From JAENVT01 sp963720775 (lineage in GTDB: Bacteria > Actinomycetota > Acidimicrobiia > Acidimicrobiales > Ilumatobacteraceae), in the NCBI GenBank assembly GCA_963720775.1, contig CAVRGR010000003.1, positions 62,001 to 126,000 on the forward strand: a stretch of 64,000 nucleotides of DNA. The letters run 5' to 3'. Under the pieces are notes generated by a model. That model was not told the DNA's origin. It made no database searches and saw only the letters and a program-made list of their open reading frames with translations. The translations under genes and the position numbers were made by a program. Shown piece after piece: positions 22,905-33,023 of this stretch; the first letter of the stretch is position 1, and every line of letters begins with the position of its first letter.

Positions 22905-24921
22905 TTGCCGCACAGTTCGATTACCAAGGATTCCAAGAAGGGTCTCATCGACGTCTACGTCGCCGGTGTTGCGGTGGTCGCCGTTGGATTGACGGCCCTG
23001 GTCTACGTTCTGGGCGGCGACATCGTGCCGCCATCAAAAGGCGTGTACGTCGCGATCTTCTGTGCGTCGCTCTTCGTGAGCGAGAGCAGAGCATGGTTTC
23101 GTTTCGGTGACGGCAGCCAGGTCACGCCGGGATGGGCATTCGCGTTCAGCATCGTCCTGCTCGGATCGCCGCTCGTTGCCATAGGCGCCATGGCCGCCTG
23201 CACGTTGTACACCGACGTTCGCGAGCACAAGTCGGTGACGAAAGTCGTGTTCAACGCCGCGCAGATGACGGCGTCGCTGGCAGCCGGCGCTCTCGTGCTG
23301 CAGCTCCTCGACCTGCGTGTTCCGATCACCGACTCGGGACGGCTGTCGTACCGGTGGGGCCTCGGAGTTCTGGCCTCAGCCGCGCTCGTCTTCACCGCCA
23401 ACGGCCTGATGACCTGTGTGGTCCTCGCGCTTCACTACCAGACCAGTGTGCGCTCCATGATGGGTCGCAGCTTCTTCGTCAGCATCTCCGCCGACGGCGC
23501 GTTGCTGGCCCTCTCGCCGATCTTCGTCGTGGCGATCGAGTACAGCTTGCTGATGCTGCCCTTGCTGGGGGTGATGGCGTTGCTCGTCTACCAGAGCACA
23601 CAGCAGGCGCTGAAGCGTGCGTACGAGGCCAACCACGACGGCCTCACCCATCTGCTCAATCGACGAACGTTCGACAACCACCTCAGGGGCTTCCTGGATT
23701 CGAAGCACGAAGACCTTCGCGGCGCGGTGCTGCTGATGGACCTCGACGGCTTCAAGGGCATCAACGATCAACTCGGTCATCAAACTGGCGACCAGGTCCT
23801 GATCGGAATTGCAGATCAACTCACGCGAGCGGCGCCGGACTCGGCTGTTGTGGCCCGTGTGGGTGGAGATGAGTTCGCCGTGTTGCTCCCCGAGATCGGC
23901 TCGGAGGAGTCGACGCTGAAGATGGTCCAGCGACTTCGCGACGAATTCATCCGACCCATCGTCGTCGACGGCTTTCCGCTCTCGGTCGGGGTGAGCATCG
24001 GCTTGGCCTTCGTGCCCACCGACGGGAGCACTCCCGACGACTTGCTGAGCGCAGCCGATGCCGCGATGTACCGCGCCAAGCGCTACCGCACCGGTGTCGA
24101 GAGTCGCAACACTGCCGGAACACGATCGGCGACTGGCGGTCTCAGCCTGCTCGGTGAGTTGTCCGACGCGATCAGCGGCGATCAGCTGAGGGTGCACTAC
24201 CAACCCCTCACGCGGTTCCTGGACGGAATCCCCAAGTCGATGGAGGCCTTGCTGCGCTGGCAGCACCCGACACTCGGGCACGTCCCCCCGGGCGACTTCA
24301 TCTCCCTTGCCGAGCACACCGATCTGATCGGCCCGCTGACCCAGTTCGTGTTGACCCAGTCGACCACCGACGCGCGCTCCGTCGAGGAGTTCGACATCCG
24401 CCTGTCTGTGAACGTCTCCGCCCGGAACCTGCAGGATCGGCGATTCCCGTCGAGCGTGTTCAGGGCCTTGGATGACGCCTCCCTCAGCCCTTCGCGCCTG
24501 GAACTGGAGATCACCGAGAGCCGCGCTCGCCAGCGAACCGGAACGCAGTCTCTACGTCATCAGTGCGATGCGTGAGGCGGGCGTGCGAGTCTCGATCGAC
24601 GGCTTCGGTACCGGGCAGTCGTCGTTCAGCCTTCTTCGTGATCTGACCATCGACCGGTTGAAGATCGACGAAGCCTTTGTCACGGGAATCGCCCAGAGCC
24701 CCCGTCAACAACTTCTCGTCAAGTCGATGGTCGCTCTGGCCAAGGATCTCGGCATAGAGACCGTTGCGAAGGGCGTGGAGTGCGAGGAGGCGTGGGAGGT
24801 TCTCGCCGAGCTCGGCTGCGACGTCGCCCAGGGATTCCTCATCAGCCGCCCATTGCCGATGCCGGATCTGATCGAGTGGCTCGGCATCCGCCAGTCCCTG
24901 ACCATGTTGGAGCAGGTGTAG
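22905..24921 (+). CDS. Membrane GGDEF-EAL cyclic-di-GMP protein, frame broken near 24521
   Basis: Removing one base of the CC at 24521-24522 restores a 671-residue protein. Residues 1-240 hold about six transmembrane helices (a MASE-like sensor). The diguanylate cyclase domain has RVGGDEFAVLL; the EAL domain has MEALLRW, NVSARNLQ and ELEITES. Two catalytic phosphodiesterase positions are changed: DDFGTG reads DGFGTG, and AEGVE reads AKGVE, so the EAL part may bind but not cleave c-di-GMP. TTG 22905 has an AAGGA site and avoids the hairpin; ATG 22848 would add 19 residues. The extra base may be a sequencing error. Confidence 0.8.
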
Positions 24922-24923
24922 TC

Positions 24924-25496
24924 GTGATCATCGCCGTCGCATGTCTTCTCGCCATCCTTTCGGTGCCCTTGACGGGCCGCTCGCTGAGGCCGCTGGCGCG
25001 CCTGTCGCTCAAGTCCGTCTGGTTGGTGTGGCTCAGCATCGGTTTGCAGCTGATCATCACCCTCGTGAGGGGGTTCCCCGACTGGTTGGGCCGGCCGGTG
25101 CATCTGGCGACGTTCGCATTGTCGGCGATGTTCCTGTGGGCCAATCGGAAGATCCCCGGAGCCCTGTTGGTTGCCTTGGGAGCCGCGCTGAACCTGGCGG
25201 CCATTGCGGCGAACAACGGCACCATGCCGGCTTCCGAATCGGCCTGGCACACAGCGGGGTTCCCCACCATCTCCGGCGAGTTCGAGAACTCGAACGTGAC
25301 GCACAACGCGCGGTTGCCCTGGCTCGGCGATGTCTTCGCCATTCCCAAGGGCTGGCCCTTTGCCAACGTCTTCAGCGTGGGCGACGTCGTGGTCGTGATC
25401 GCCGTCGGCTACTTCGCGCACACGTGGTGCCGCCGTTCGTTCGCCTCCGAGGACCGACCTGCAGAGGCGTCGTCCGCCATGGCGGCCGCCGGCTGA
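24924..25496 (+). CDS. DUF5317 membrane protein
   Basis: A 190-residue protein from GTG 24924, two bases after the GGDEF-EAL stop, so very likely in its operon. About five transmembrane helices are seen (IIAVACLLAILSVPLTG, VWLVWLSIGLQLIITLV and others), with the conserved NNGTMPAS, GEFENSNVTHN and LPWLGDVFAIP segments of DUF5317. Function unknown; linkage to the peptide and GGDEF-EAL genes suggests a role in the same signalling unit. Confidence 0.8.
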   Translation: MIIAVACLLAILSVPLTGRSLRPLARLSLKSVWLVWLSIGLQLIITLVRGFPDWLGRPVHLATFALSAMFLWANRKIPGALLVALGAALNLAAIAANNGTMPASESAWHTAGFPTISGEFENSNVTHNARLPWLGDVFAIPKGWPFANVFSVGDVVVVIAVGYFAHTWCRRSFASEDRPAEASSAMAAAG

Positions 25497-25561
25497 ACGA
25501 GCCGCCCGTGTCGTGACTACGTTGGAGGAATGACCGCAGCCATCGACGCCATGGGGGCCAC

Positions 25562-26041
25562 GTGAGCGATCTTCACGCCAATGTCATCCGCGTGGCCTCC
25601 GCTGCCGCCGAGTTCGGCATCTCGATCCTTCCTCGGCGCTTTCCGGAGGGCACCAAAACTGCCGCCGATGCCGCCGCGGCCATTGGCGTCGACGTCGGTC
25701 AGATCGTGAAGAGCCTCATCTTCGCCGTCGACGGTGAAGTCGTTCTGGCCTACGTCAGCGGCGCCAACCAACTCGACGAGAAGAAGTTGGCGCATGCCGC
25801 CGGAGGCGCGAAGTGCGCTCGCGTCGATGCCGACACGGTGTACGAGACGACGGGTTTCCCGATCGGCGGCGTCCCGCCGTTCGGTCACACGAATCGGTTG
25901 CGGGTGTTCATCGATCCAGATCTGTTGCAGTACGACGAGGTGTGGGCGGCGGCCGGTACCTGGTACGACGTCTTTGGCATTGAGCCCCACAGGTTGGTCG
26001 AGGCCAGCGAAGGCCTGGTCACCGACCTGAAGCGATCCTGA
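25562..26041 (+). CDS. YbaK/EbsC-type aminoacyl-tRNA editing protein
   Basis: A 159-residue protein from GTG 25562. The YbaK fold is supported by FPEGTKTAADAAAAIGVDVGQIVKSLIF, with the conserved Lys, by LAYVSGANQLDEKKLA, and by TGFPIGGVPPFGH. Proteins of this family deacylate mischarged tRNAs such as Cys- or Ala-tRNA(Pro). Length is normal. Not obviously linked to its neighbours. Confidence 0.9.
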   Translation: MSDLHANVIRVASAAAEFGISILPRRFPEGTKTAADAAAAIGVDVGQIVKSLIFAVDGEVVLAYVSGANQLDEKKLAHAAGGAKCARVDADTVYETTGFPIGGVPPFGHTNRLRVFIDPDLLQYDEVWAAAGTWYDVFGIEPHRLVEASEGLVTDLKRS

Positions 26042-26066
26042 CTCGATCCTCCGCGCCGCTCGAAGG

Positions 26067-26732
26067 TCAGCCGCGCCATCCGCTGGCGTCGCGGCCGAGC
26101 TCGTCGAAGCGCTTGGAGATCCACAACGGAACCTCCATCTGCCCGCCGTTCAGAAGACCTTCTACGTGCTCGCTGCCCTCGGCCCACACATGGCACGAGT
26201 TGAGGTTGGCCTTCACCGCGCCCAGGCGCGCCTCTTCCGTGTCGAACGGCGTGCTCTGACCATCGGCTCGGGCCCGCGCCATCTGAAAGGACCACATCGA
26301 CTGCACGGCAACCGGAGCCATCGCTTGCAGCAGGGCCGTTGTGTGGGTGCAGCCGCGCGGGCCGCCGAACAACTCGCGCACCTTGTGGGTGAAGCCGCGA
26401 GCGATCGACAGGCCGACGAGACTTCCGTAGTGATCCTCGATGCGAGGGCAACCCGAATGTGGGTGCACTTCCATCACCACCTTTGCCGCGGTGATCTCCA
26501 GCGACGGCACGCCGATCTCGAGGTCGACGATCATGTGGTGGATCGTCAGGGGTTCCGGATCGTCGGCTACGTACAGGCCAGGTGGCTTCTGGTCGCGGAC
26601 CGCGCCACGCAGCAGGAGCGTTTGAGCGCCTTGGCGATAGGCGCGCACGACGTACGCCCGCTCGTGGATGAGCTCCTCCGCCGGATCGACGTTGTCGGGG
26701 TGCGGCGTGATCGCGTCGAGCTCTGGCGTCAT
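26067..26732 (-). CDS. DUF2889 protein
   Basis: A 221-residue protein from ATG 26732. Segments typical of DUF2889 are VDLEIGVPSLEI, CPRIEDHYGSLVGLSIARGF and GGPRGCTHTTALLQAM, with conserved Cys and His. It overlaps the sufU stop by ATGA, so it is translated with the second suf operon. Role unknown; the conserved Cys/His could bind metal or an Fe-S cluster. Confidence 0.75.
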   Translation of the reverse strand: MTPELDAITPHPDNVDPAEELIHERAYVVRAYRQGAQTLLLRGAVRDQKPPGLYVADDPEPLTIHHMIVDLEIGVPSLEITAAKVVMEVHPHSGCPRIEDHYGSLVGLSIARGFTHKVRELFGGPRGCTHTTALLQAMAPVAVQSMWSFQMARARADGQSTPFDTEEARLGAVKANLNSCHVWAEGSEHVEGLLNGGQMEVPLWISKRFDELGRDASGWRG

Positions 26733-27187
26733 GCCGAAGTGGCCTCGGCCAGCGCTTCGAGGAGCGTGTTCCAGGCGAGCGTGGCGCACTTGATCCGAAC
26801 GGGGAACTTGACCACGCCCTGCAACGCCTCGAGATCACCGAGCTTGATCTCGGCATCGGCGAGGCGTTCGCCCTCGGGTACCGCCTCTTCGATCGACATC
26901 ATCCCCTTGAATCGGCGCACCAGCGCACGCACGTCGGCCACCGGGCGGCCCTTGACCGCCTGGCTCATCATCGATGCAGAGCTCTGCGAGATCGAGCAAC
27001 CCTGCCCGCCAACCTTGACGTCGGTGACGACGCCGCCTTCGACCTGCAGGTACACGTCGATCTCGTCGCCGCACAGCGGGTTGTGGCCTACAGCGTGCGC
27101 GGCGGGTGGTGGCAGTTCGCCGCGGTTGCGCGGCGTGCGGTAGTGGTCGAGGATGATCTCGCGGTACAGGTCGTCGAGGCCCGGCAT
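26729..27187 (-). CDS. sufU: SufU, Zn-dependent sulfurtransferase / NifU-like assembly protein
   Basis: A 152-residue SufU that accepts sulfur from SufS. The zinc and acceptor ligands are visible in NPLCGDE, GGQGCSIS and VRIKCATLAW, and the SufU-specific insert RFKGMM lies between the second and third Cys. The ATG at 27187 follows a GGAAG ribosome site; the open frame upstream overlaps sufS. Between sufS and DUF2889 in a four-gene operon. Confidence 0.95.
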   Translation of the reverse strand: MPGLDDLYREIILDHYRTPRNRGELPPPAAHAVGHNPLCGDEIDVYLQVEGGVVTDVKVGGQGCSISQSSASMMSQAVKGRPVADVRALVRRFKGMMSIEEAVPEGERLADAEIKLGDLEALQGVVKFPVRIKCATLAWNTLLEALAEATSA

Positions 27188-27213
27188 GATGTGTGTGCTT
27201 CCTCTCCTTCGGC

Positions 27214-28442
27214 TCAGAGCCCGAAGATATCGCTGGCACTGTCGAGCGCATCTGCCAGCGCGTCGACATCGGCTTGGTCGTTGTACAAGTAGAAGCTGGC
27301 GCGGGCAGTCGCGTTGACGTTGAGCAGGCGCATGAGCGGCTTGGCGCAATGGTGGCCGGCTCGCAGGCAGACGTTGCGCTGATCGAGCACCTGCGACAGA
27401 TCGTGCGGGTGGATGTTGCGGAACCCGAAGCTGAACGTCGCACCACGCACTTCGACGTTGGTCGGACCGTGCAGGCAGATGTCGTTGCCATAGCGCTCAG
27501 TGAGCGTGTCCATGGTGTACGTGGCGATGTCCATCTCGTGGCGTCGTACGTTGGCCATGCCGAGGTCTTCCAGGAAGTCGATGGCGGCATGCAGGCCGAT
27601 GGCCTCGGTGATCGGCGGGGTGCCGGCCTCGAACTTGGCGGGCACTTCCGCAGGGATGAAACCGTCCATCCGCACATCGGCGATCATGTTGCCGCCGCCG
27701 AGGAACGGAGGCATGGCGTCGAGCAGCGCCTCGCGTCCCCACAACACGCCGATGCCCGACGGACCGCACATCTTGTGGCTGCTGAAGGCCACGAAGTCGG
27801 CATCCCAGGCCTGCACGTCGGTGACGTTGTGGGGCACGTACTGACAAGCGTCGACGACGGCAAGCGCTCCGGCAGCGTGAGCTGCATCACACAGCTGGCG
27901 GACGGGGTTGATCGTGCCGAGCACGTTGCTCATGGCAGTGAAGCAGAACGCCTTGGCGCCATCGAGCAGCGACGGCAGCGTGCTGAGGTCGAGTTGACCG
28001 TCGTTGGTCAACGGCACCCAACGCAACTCGATGCTGCGTTCGGCCGCGAGGATGTGCCACGGGACGATGTTGGCGTGGTGCTCCATCTGCGTGAGCACGA
28101 CCACATCACCATCGTGCAGGTTGGCTCGGCCCCAGCTGTAGGCCACGAGGTTCAAGCCCTCGGTGGCGTTCTTGGTGAAGATCACGTCGTCGCTGCGCGG
28201 TGCGTTGATGAACCTGCCGACCGCCTTGCGGGCGCCTTCGAAGGCTTCGGTGGCCTCGGCTGCCAACTGATAGGCGCTGCGATTGATCGGGGCATACGAC
28301 GTCTCCATGAAGTGAGTCATCGCGTCGATCACCGAGCGCGGCTTCTGCGAGGTGTTGGCCGAGTCGAGGTACACCAACGGTTGACCGTTGATCTGGCGTT
28401 GCAACAGCGGGAACTGGGCGCGGATCGCGGCTACGTCGAGCG

Positions 28443-28446
<4 letters not shown>
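27214..28446 (-). CDS. sufS: Cysteine desulfurase SufS
   Basis: A 410-residue class V PLP enzyme that takes sulfur from cysteine. The PLP lysine is in FSSHKMCGPSGIG, the histidine region is MEHHANIVPW, and the catalytic Cys is in RAGHHCAKPLM. The N-terminal YLDSANTSQKP is typical (usually YLDNAATSQKP). It overlaps sufC2 by ATGA and precedes sufU by 26 bases. Confidence 0.95.
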
Positions 28447-29252
<806 letters not shown>

Positions 29253-29263
29253 GCCCACAGTGT

Positions 29264-29283
29264 ATTTCCCCTATCGCCGTAGT
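29264..29283 (-). promoter_or_regulatory. Suf operator-like motif, copy 3 (sufC2 promoter)
   Basis: On the minus strand: ACTACGGCGATAGGGGAAAT, ending 11 bases before the sufC2 ATG. It matches the sufB site at 15 of 20 positions, including the whole TAGGGGAAAT half. It ties the two split suf loci to one regulator. Confidence 0.6.
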
Positions 29284-29313
29284 GGAAACCCCCGGAGACC
29301 ATTGACTCCGGCC

Positions 29314-29359
29314 TGTGGAGTGTTTTCCGCCACGTCGGCTGGGTCGCAAGCACTCCACA
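29314..29359. repeat. Palindromic repeat family A, copy 2
   Basis: Arms TGTGGAGT and ACTCCACA (8 bases), 46 bases in total, between the sufC2 promoter and the end of the desaturase gene. Confidence 0.7.
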
Positions 29360-29362
29360 CCG

Positions 29363-30310
29363 TCAGTTGGACGTCGGAGTGGCGCCCAGTGCCCGCCAGA
29401 TCGCCGGGTACGACGGGTATTCGAAGCTGGAGTCGACGTATCCGGCGTCGGCGAGTGCCTGGTGCAACCGCGGCAGGTTGCGGAACGGGACACCGGAATC
29501 GACGTGGTGGGCGAGGTGCCAGCCGATGTTGTACGGCACCAGGATGAAGCGGGCCACCAGGTGTTGACGTACCGAGTGCGTCGTCTGCCGCCGGTCCTTC
29601 GAGCGCTGCATGCCGCCGTGCTCGGCGATCGAGCGCAGCCGGTTGATCACCCGCCACACCGTGAGGTACGGCCCGAGCCACAACACCGGGTACAGCCACC
29701 AGTGGCCGGAGGCGATCGCCGCGGCGAGCAGAACCGCCTGCACCGCAAGGATCTTCCACACGGTTCGCCGCGACCTGCGGTCGGACGAGCGAACGTTGCC
29801 GAGCAGTTGACGCATCAACTTCAGGCCTGTCTGACCGGTGGCATCCCTGACGAGCTTGCGACGCATGCTGGCGCGCCCGATCGGGTACCCGGCGTAGAGG
29901 GGGATGTCGGGTTCGTCGGGCCCGAACTCGTCGCGATGATGAGCCATGTGCACGCGGCGATAGGCATCGGTCGAGGTGAAGGCCGGATACCCGAGCAGCC
30001 ACCTGCCGACCCAGTCGTTCGTTCGCTTGTCGGCGAACAGCAAGCGGTGTGCGGCTTCGTGCATCAACGACGCGAACTGGGCGAACGCCCTGCCCATCAG
30101 CACGAAGGTGATCGGCAGCGTCCACACGTAGCGCACGCTCAGCCACACGAGCACACCGGTCTGCACGTAGAGACTGACGACCGAAACGGCGTTGCGCCAC
30201 GAGGCGATGCGGCGCAACTGTTCGCGGAGCGCGGGAGTCGGCCGGCCGTCGCTGCGCACCTCGGCGGTGTCGTGGGGTTCGGGCAGCACTGCGGGAACCA
30301 TGGTCGCCAT
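29363..30310 (-). CDS. Fatty acid desaturase family membrane protein
   Basis: A 315-residue integral membrane di-iron enzyme. Histidine boxes are HEAAH, HMAHHRDEFG and HLAHHVDSG; together with H in IAEHGGM they give the eight-histidine di-iron set. Transmembrane helices pair near residues 45-80 and 190-225. ATG 30310 is the preferred start; the open frame extends 18 residues further, into the upstream gene. Last gene of an operon with the hypothetical gene and MBL hydrolase. Lipid or hydrophobic-carotenoid substrates are both possible. Confidence 0.9.
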   Translation of the reverse strand: MATMVPAVLPEPHDTAEVRSDGRPTPALREQLRRIASWRNAVSVVSLYVQTGVLVWLSVRYVWTLPITFVLMGRAFAQFASLMHEAAHRLLFADKRTNDWVGRWLLGYPAFTSTDAYRRVHMAHHRDEFGPDEPDIPLYAGYPIGRASMRRKLVRDATGQTGLKLMRQLLGNVRSSDRRSRRTVWKILAVQAVLLAAAIASGHWWLYPVLWLGPYLTVWRVINRLRSIAEHGGMQRSKDRRQTTHSVRQHLVARFILVPYNIGWHLAHHVDSGVPFRNLPRLHQALADAGYVDSSFEYPSYPAIWRALGATPTSN

Positions 30311-30336
30311 CGGTTCAATGCTACGACCGTGCAGCA

Positions 30337-30744
30337 TCACCTGCCCAGCAGATCTTCCTTCCACGGTCGGAACTTCGTGTGCCGCTGCCCGCTTGGCCCA
30401 ATGCCGTCACCGGTGTTGTCCGGGAACAGTCGAAACGTGTGTTGGTCACGGAGATCGTCGGAGCGGCCCGCCCAGTAGCGGGCATCGCCGCCCGCCGCCG
30501 GACCCGCTCGCCACAACAGCCAACCGCCGATCCGCCGCTTGTACTCGGCCTCCGGTCGGTTCGGCAGATCGTCGCCCAACGTCAGCAGTTGCCGAGGTGC
30601 CTCGATCCAGGCCGTGGCCACGATGTTGCGGTCGCGAATGGGGGTTGGCGGCAGGGCCTCGGTGTGGATCGGGGTGTGATCTGCAGGGCGCTGGTCGTAG
30701 CGCAACGCCGGTGGTTGGCCGGGTTCGATCGGGTTGTCGTTCAT
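30337..30744 (-). CDS. Conserved hypothetical protein
   Basis: A 135-residue soluble protein, rich in Pro/Arg at the N-terminus, with a tryptophan-containing core (ATAWIEAP, GGWLLWRAGP) and a charged C-terminus (FRPWKEDLLGR). I do not recognise a family. It lies between the MBL hydrolase and desaturase genes, 12 and 26 bases away, and is therefore likely co-transcribed. Confidence 0.7.
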   Translation of the reverse strand: MNDNPIEPGQPPALRYDQRPADHTPIHTEALPPTPIRDRNIVATAWIEAPRQLLTLGDDLPNRPEAEYKRRIGGWLLWRAGPAAGGDARYWAGRSDDLRDQHTFRLFPDNTGDGIGPSGQRHTKFRPWKEDLLGR

Positions 30745-30756
30745 CGTGTCGCCGTG

Positions 30757-31371
30757 TCACCAGCCACGGGCGATCCATGCGGCGAGCTGCGGACGCTCGC
30801 GGGCGATGGTGGTGCTCACGCCGTGGCCTGGCATGACGATGGTCTCCGGCGGCAGCGTGAAGAGGGAGGTGTCGATCGAATGGATGATCGTTGCGAAGTC
30901 GCCGCCATCCAGTTTGGTGTTGCCGGGCCCGCCGGGGAACAGCGTGTCGCCGCTGAACAGCAGCGGGGCGCCCTGCACCTTGAAGCTGACCGAGCCTGCG
31001 GTGTGGCCGGGATTGTGGATCGCCTCGAGTCGCAGGTTGCCGACCTCGATGACCTCGGCGTCGTCGATGAACACGTCGTAGCCGACCTCTTTCAACCGCG
31101 GCGCATCGGCGGAGTTGACGGCGACCTCGTAGCCGGCTTCGCGCATCGCCGGCACGGCCTGGATGTGGTCCCAGTGGCCGTGAGTCTCGAGCACCCTGCG
31201 GACACCGAGCCGCTGGCAGAGATCGAGCAGCTGCTCGTGCTCGTTGGCCGCGTCGATCAACACCGCGTCACCCGTCTCACGGCAGCGCAGCACGAACACG
31301 TTGTTCGCGTACGGTCCGACGATGACGCGATGGATCTCGAGGCGGCTGTCGGCCCAGTGGAGAGAGGTCAT
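30757..31371 (-). CDS. MBL-fold hydrolase, glyoxalase II-like
   Basis: A 204-residue metallo-beta-lactamase protein. The metal motif is THGHWDH, with later ligands in HNPGHTAGS, FSGDTLFPGGPG and MPGHGVSTT. This matches the glyoxalase II / persulfide-dioxygenase-like short MBL group. Start chosen at ATG 31371. First gene of the operon with the desaturase; divergent from the amidase by 55 bases. Confidence 0.9.
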   Translation of the reverse strand: MTSLHWADSRLEIHRVIVGPYANNVFVLRCRETGDAVLIDAANEHEQLLDLCQRLGVRRVLETHGHWDHIQAVPAMREAGYEVAVNSADAPRLKEVGYDVFIDDAEVIEVGNLRLEAIHNPGHTAGSVSFKVQGAPLLFSGDTLFPGGPGNTKLDGGDFATIIHSIDTSLFTLPPETIVMPGHGVSTTIARERPQLAAWIARGW

Positions 31372-31426
31372 GTGCCGACGATAGCGAGCCGACGGCGACG
31401 ACACGGTCTGTCGCTACGATGCGTCG

Positions 31427-32812
31427 GTGGCTGCGACCGACCCAGCGCTGTGGACGACCAGCCAACAGGTGGCGGCGATCCGGCGACGCGAGCTGGGCAG
31501 TGTGGAGCTGCTCGACGCTCAGTTGGCGCGCATCGAGCGGCTCGACTCGGAAGTGAACGCAGTCTGCACGCTGTCGATCGACGATGCCCGCCAGGCTGCG
31601 GCTGCCGCCGACGATGGTGCCGCTCGCGGCGAGTTCAACGGCTCGCTCCATGGCATACCGATCACCGTGAAGGATGCAATCGCCACGGCAGGCATCCGTA
31701 CGACGGGTGGTTCGCCGCAGCTGTTCGACAATGTCCCGCCCCATGATGCCGAGGCCGTTGCTGCCGTCAAGCGGGAAGGCGCGATCGTGTTCGGCAAGAC
31801 CAACCTGCCGCTGTGGTCAGGCGATCTGCAGACCTTCAACGAGATGTTCGGAACGACCAACAATCCGTGGGACCTCAGCCGAGTGCCCGGGGGATCGTCC
31901 GGCGGCGCCGCCGCTGCGGTCGCCTGCGGCATGACGAGCTTCGAGATCGGCACCGACATCGGCGGCTCGGTGCGCGTGCCTTCCGCCTTCTGTGGCGTGT
32001 TCGGTCACAAGCCGTCGTTCGGGGTCATCCCGACACTCGGCTACATCGATGAACCCGACGGTGGCGTGACCGAGAGCGACATCAACGTCTTCGGCCCCAT
32101 TGCCCGCGGCGCCGACGACCTCGCCCTGCTGTTCGGTGTCCTCGCCGGACCGTCTGCCGATCGATCACTGGGATGGCACCTGGATCTGCCGCCCGCCGAT
32201 GTCGCCGATCTTCGATCGCTGCGCGTGGCCGCATGGTTCGACGAGCCTTCGATCCCCATGGATGCGGAGATGATCGCGATCCTCGACGGGGTCGGCGATC
32301 GACTGGTCGAGGCAGGTGTCTCGGTCGATCGACGCGCTCGCCCGCAGCTCGACTTCACCCACGCGTGGCACTCCGGCGCTTGGCTGATCGCGTCGGCCAC
32401 TCACATCAGTGACGGCGACCGCACCGTCAATCACACCGACTGGCTGGTGGCCGACCGCAATCGCGCTCGCCGCCGGCAGCGGTGGGCGGAGTTCTTCGAG
32501 CAGTTCGACCTGTTGCTGTGCCCGGTCACGATCATGCCCGCCTTTCCGCATCATCAGGACGGCACGTGGGCCACTCGCGAAACCGTGGTCGACGGTGAAA
32601 CCGTGCCCTACGGCGCACTGGAGGCGTGGCCGGCGTTGATCGGTTCCGCCTACCTCCCGTCAACCTCGACGCCGGTGGGGCGCACGGCTGCGGGCCTGCC
32701 GGTCGGAGTCCAGGTCGTGGCGCCGTACCTCCGCGATCGGCGGGCGATCGCCGCATCGGGTCTGATCGCCCAACTGGTCGGCGGTTATCAGGTTCCCCCG
32801 ATCGCCCGCTGA
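31427..32812 (+). CDS. Amidase signature family enzyme
   Basis: A 461-residue amidase starting at GTG. The Ser-cisSer-Lys triad is seen: Lys in PITVKDAI, the glycine/serine core VPGGSSGGAAAAVA, and the nucleophilic Ser in IGTDIGGSVRVPS. No N-terminal signal or GatA-specific neighbours, so a stand-alone amide hydrolase, not the tRNA amidotransferase subunit. Substrate unknown. Confidence 0.9.
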   Translation: MAATDPALWTTSQQVAAIRRRELGSVELLDAQLARIERLDSEVNAVCTLSIDDARQAAAAADDGAARGEFNGSLHGIPITVKDAIATAGIRTTGGSPQLFDNVPPHDAEAVAAVKREGAIVFGKTNLPLWSGDLQTFNEMFGTTNNPWDLSRVPGGSSGGAAAAVACGMTSFEIGTDIGGSVRVPSAFCGVFGHKPSFGVIPTLGYIDEPDGGVTESDINVFGPIARGADDLALLFGVLAGPSADRSLGWHLDLPPADVADLRSLRVAAWFDEPSIPMDAEMIAILDGVGDRLVEAGVSVDRRARPQLDFTHAWHSGAWLIASATHISDGDRTVNHTDWLVADRNRARRRQRWAEFFEQFDLLLCPVTIMPAFPHHQDGTWATRETVVDGETVPYGALEAWPALIGSAYLPSTSTPVGRTAAGLPVGVQVVAPYLRDRRAIAASGLIAQLVGGYQVPPIAR

Positions 32813-32830
32813 GCTCGCCCGAACCCCGCA

Positions 32831-32872
32831 TGGGCGCGAACTTGGAAGCCCGCCTTCCACGGTCGCGCCCAA
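32831..32872. repeat. Palindromic repeat family B, copy 1
   Basis: A 42-base element opening TGGGCGCGA and ending TCGCGCCCAA, with an inner GGAAG-CCCGC-CTTCC hairpin. A nearly identical copy follows 10 bases later. Located between the amidase and the convergent VapC gene. Confidence 0.75.
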
Positions 32873-32882
32873 GCAGGCTTGA

Positions 32883-32924
32883 TGGGCGCGACACCGGAAG
32901 CCCGCCTTCCACGGTCGCGCCCAA
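32883..32924. repeat. Palindromic repeat family B, copy 2
   Basis: Same 42-base element in the same orientation, differing from copy 1 at only a few positions after the first GGGCGCGA. Outer arms GGGCGCGAC/GTCGCGCCC pair perfectly here. Confidence 0.75.
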
Positions 32925-33023
32925 TGAGGCCCGATCGGCGCCGCACCGAAGGACGCATCCGGACTGCCCCACGACGGCGGACGTGGGCGTACGCCGTCCG
33001 GGAGCAACGTTGCCCGTCGGGCA

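Noticed and set aside
24521..24575. Selenocysteine or programmed frameshift explanation for the GGDEF-EAL break
   Set aside because: The break is a change of frame, not a UGA in frame, and no slippery heptamer with a pseudoknot is visible.
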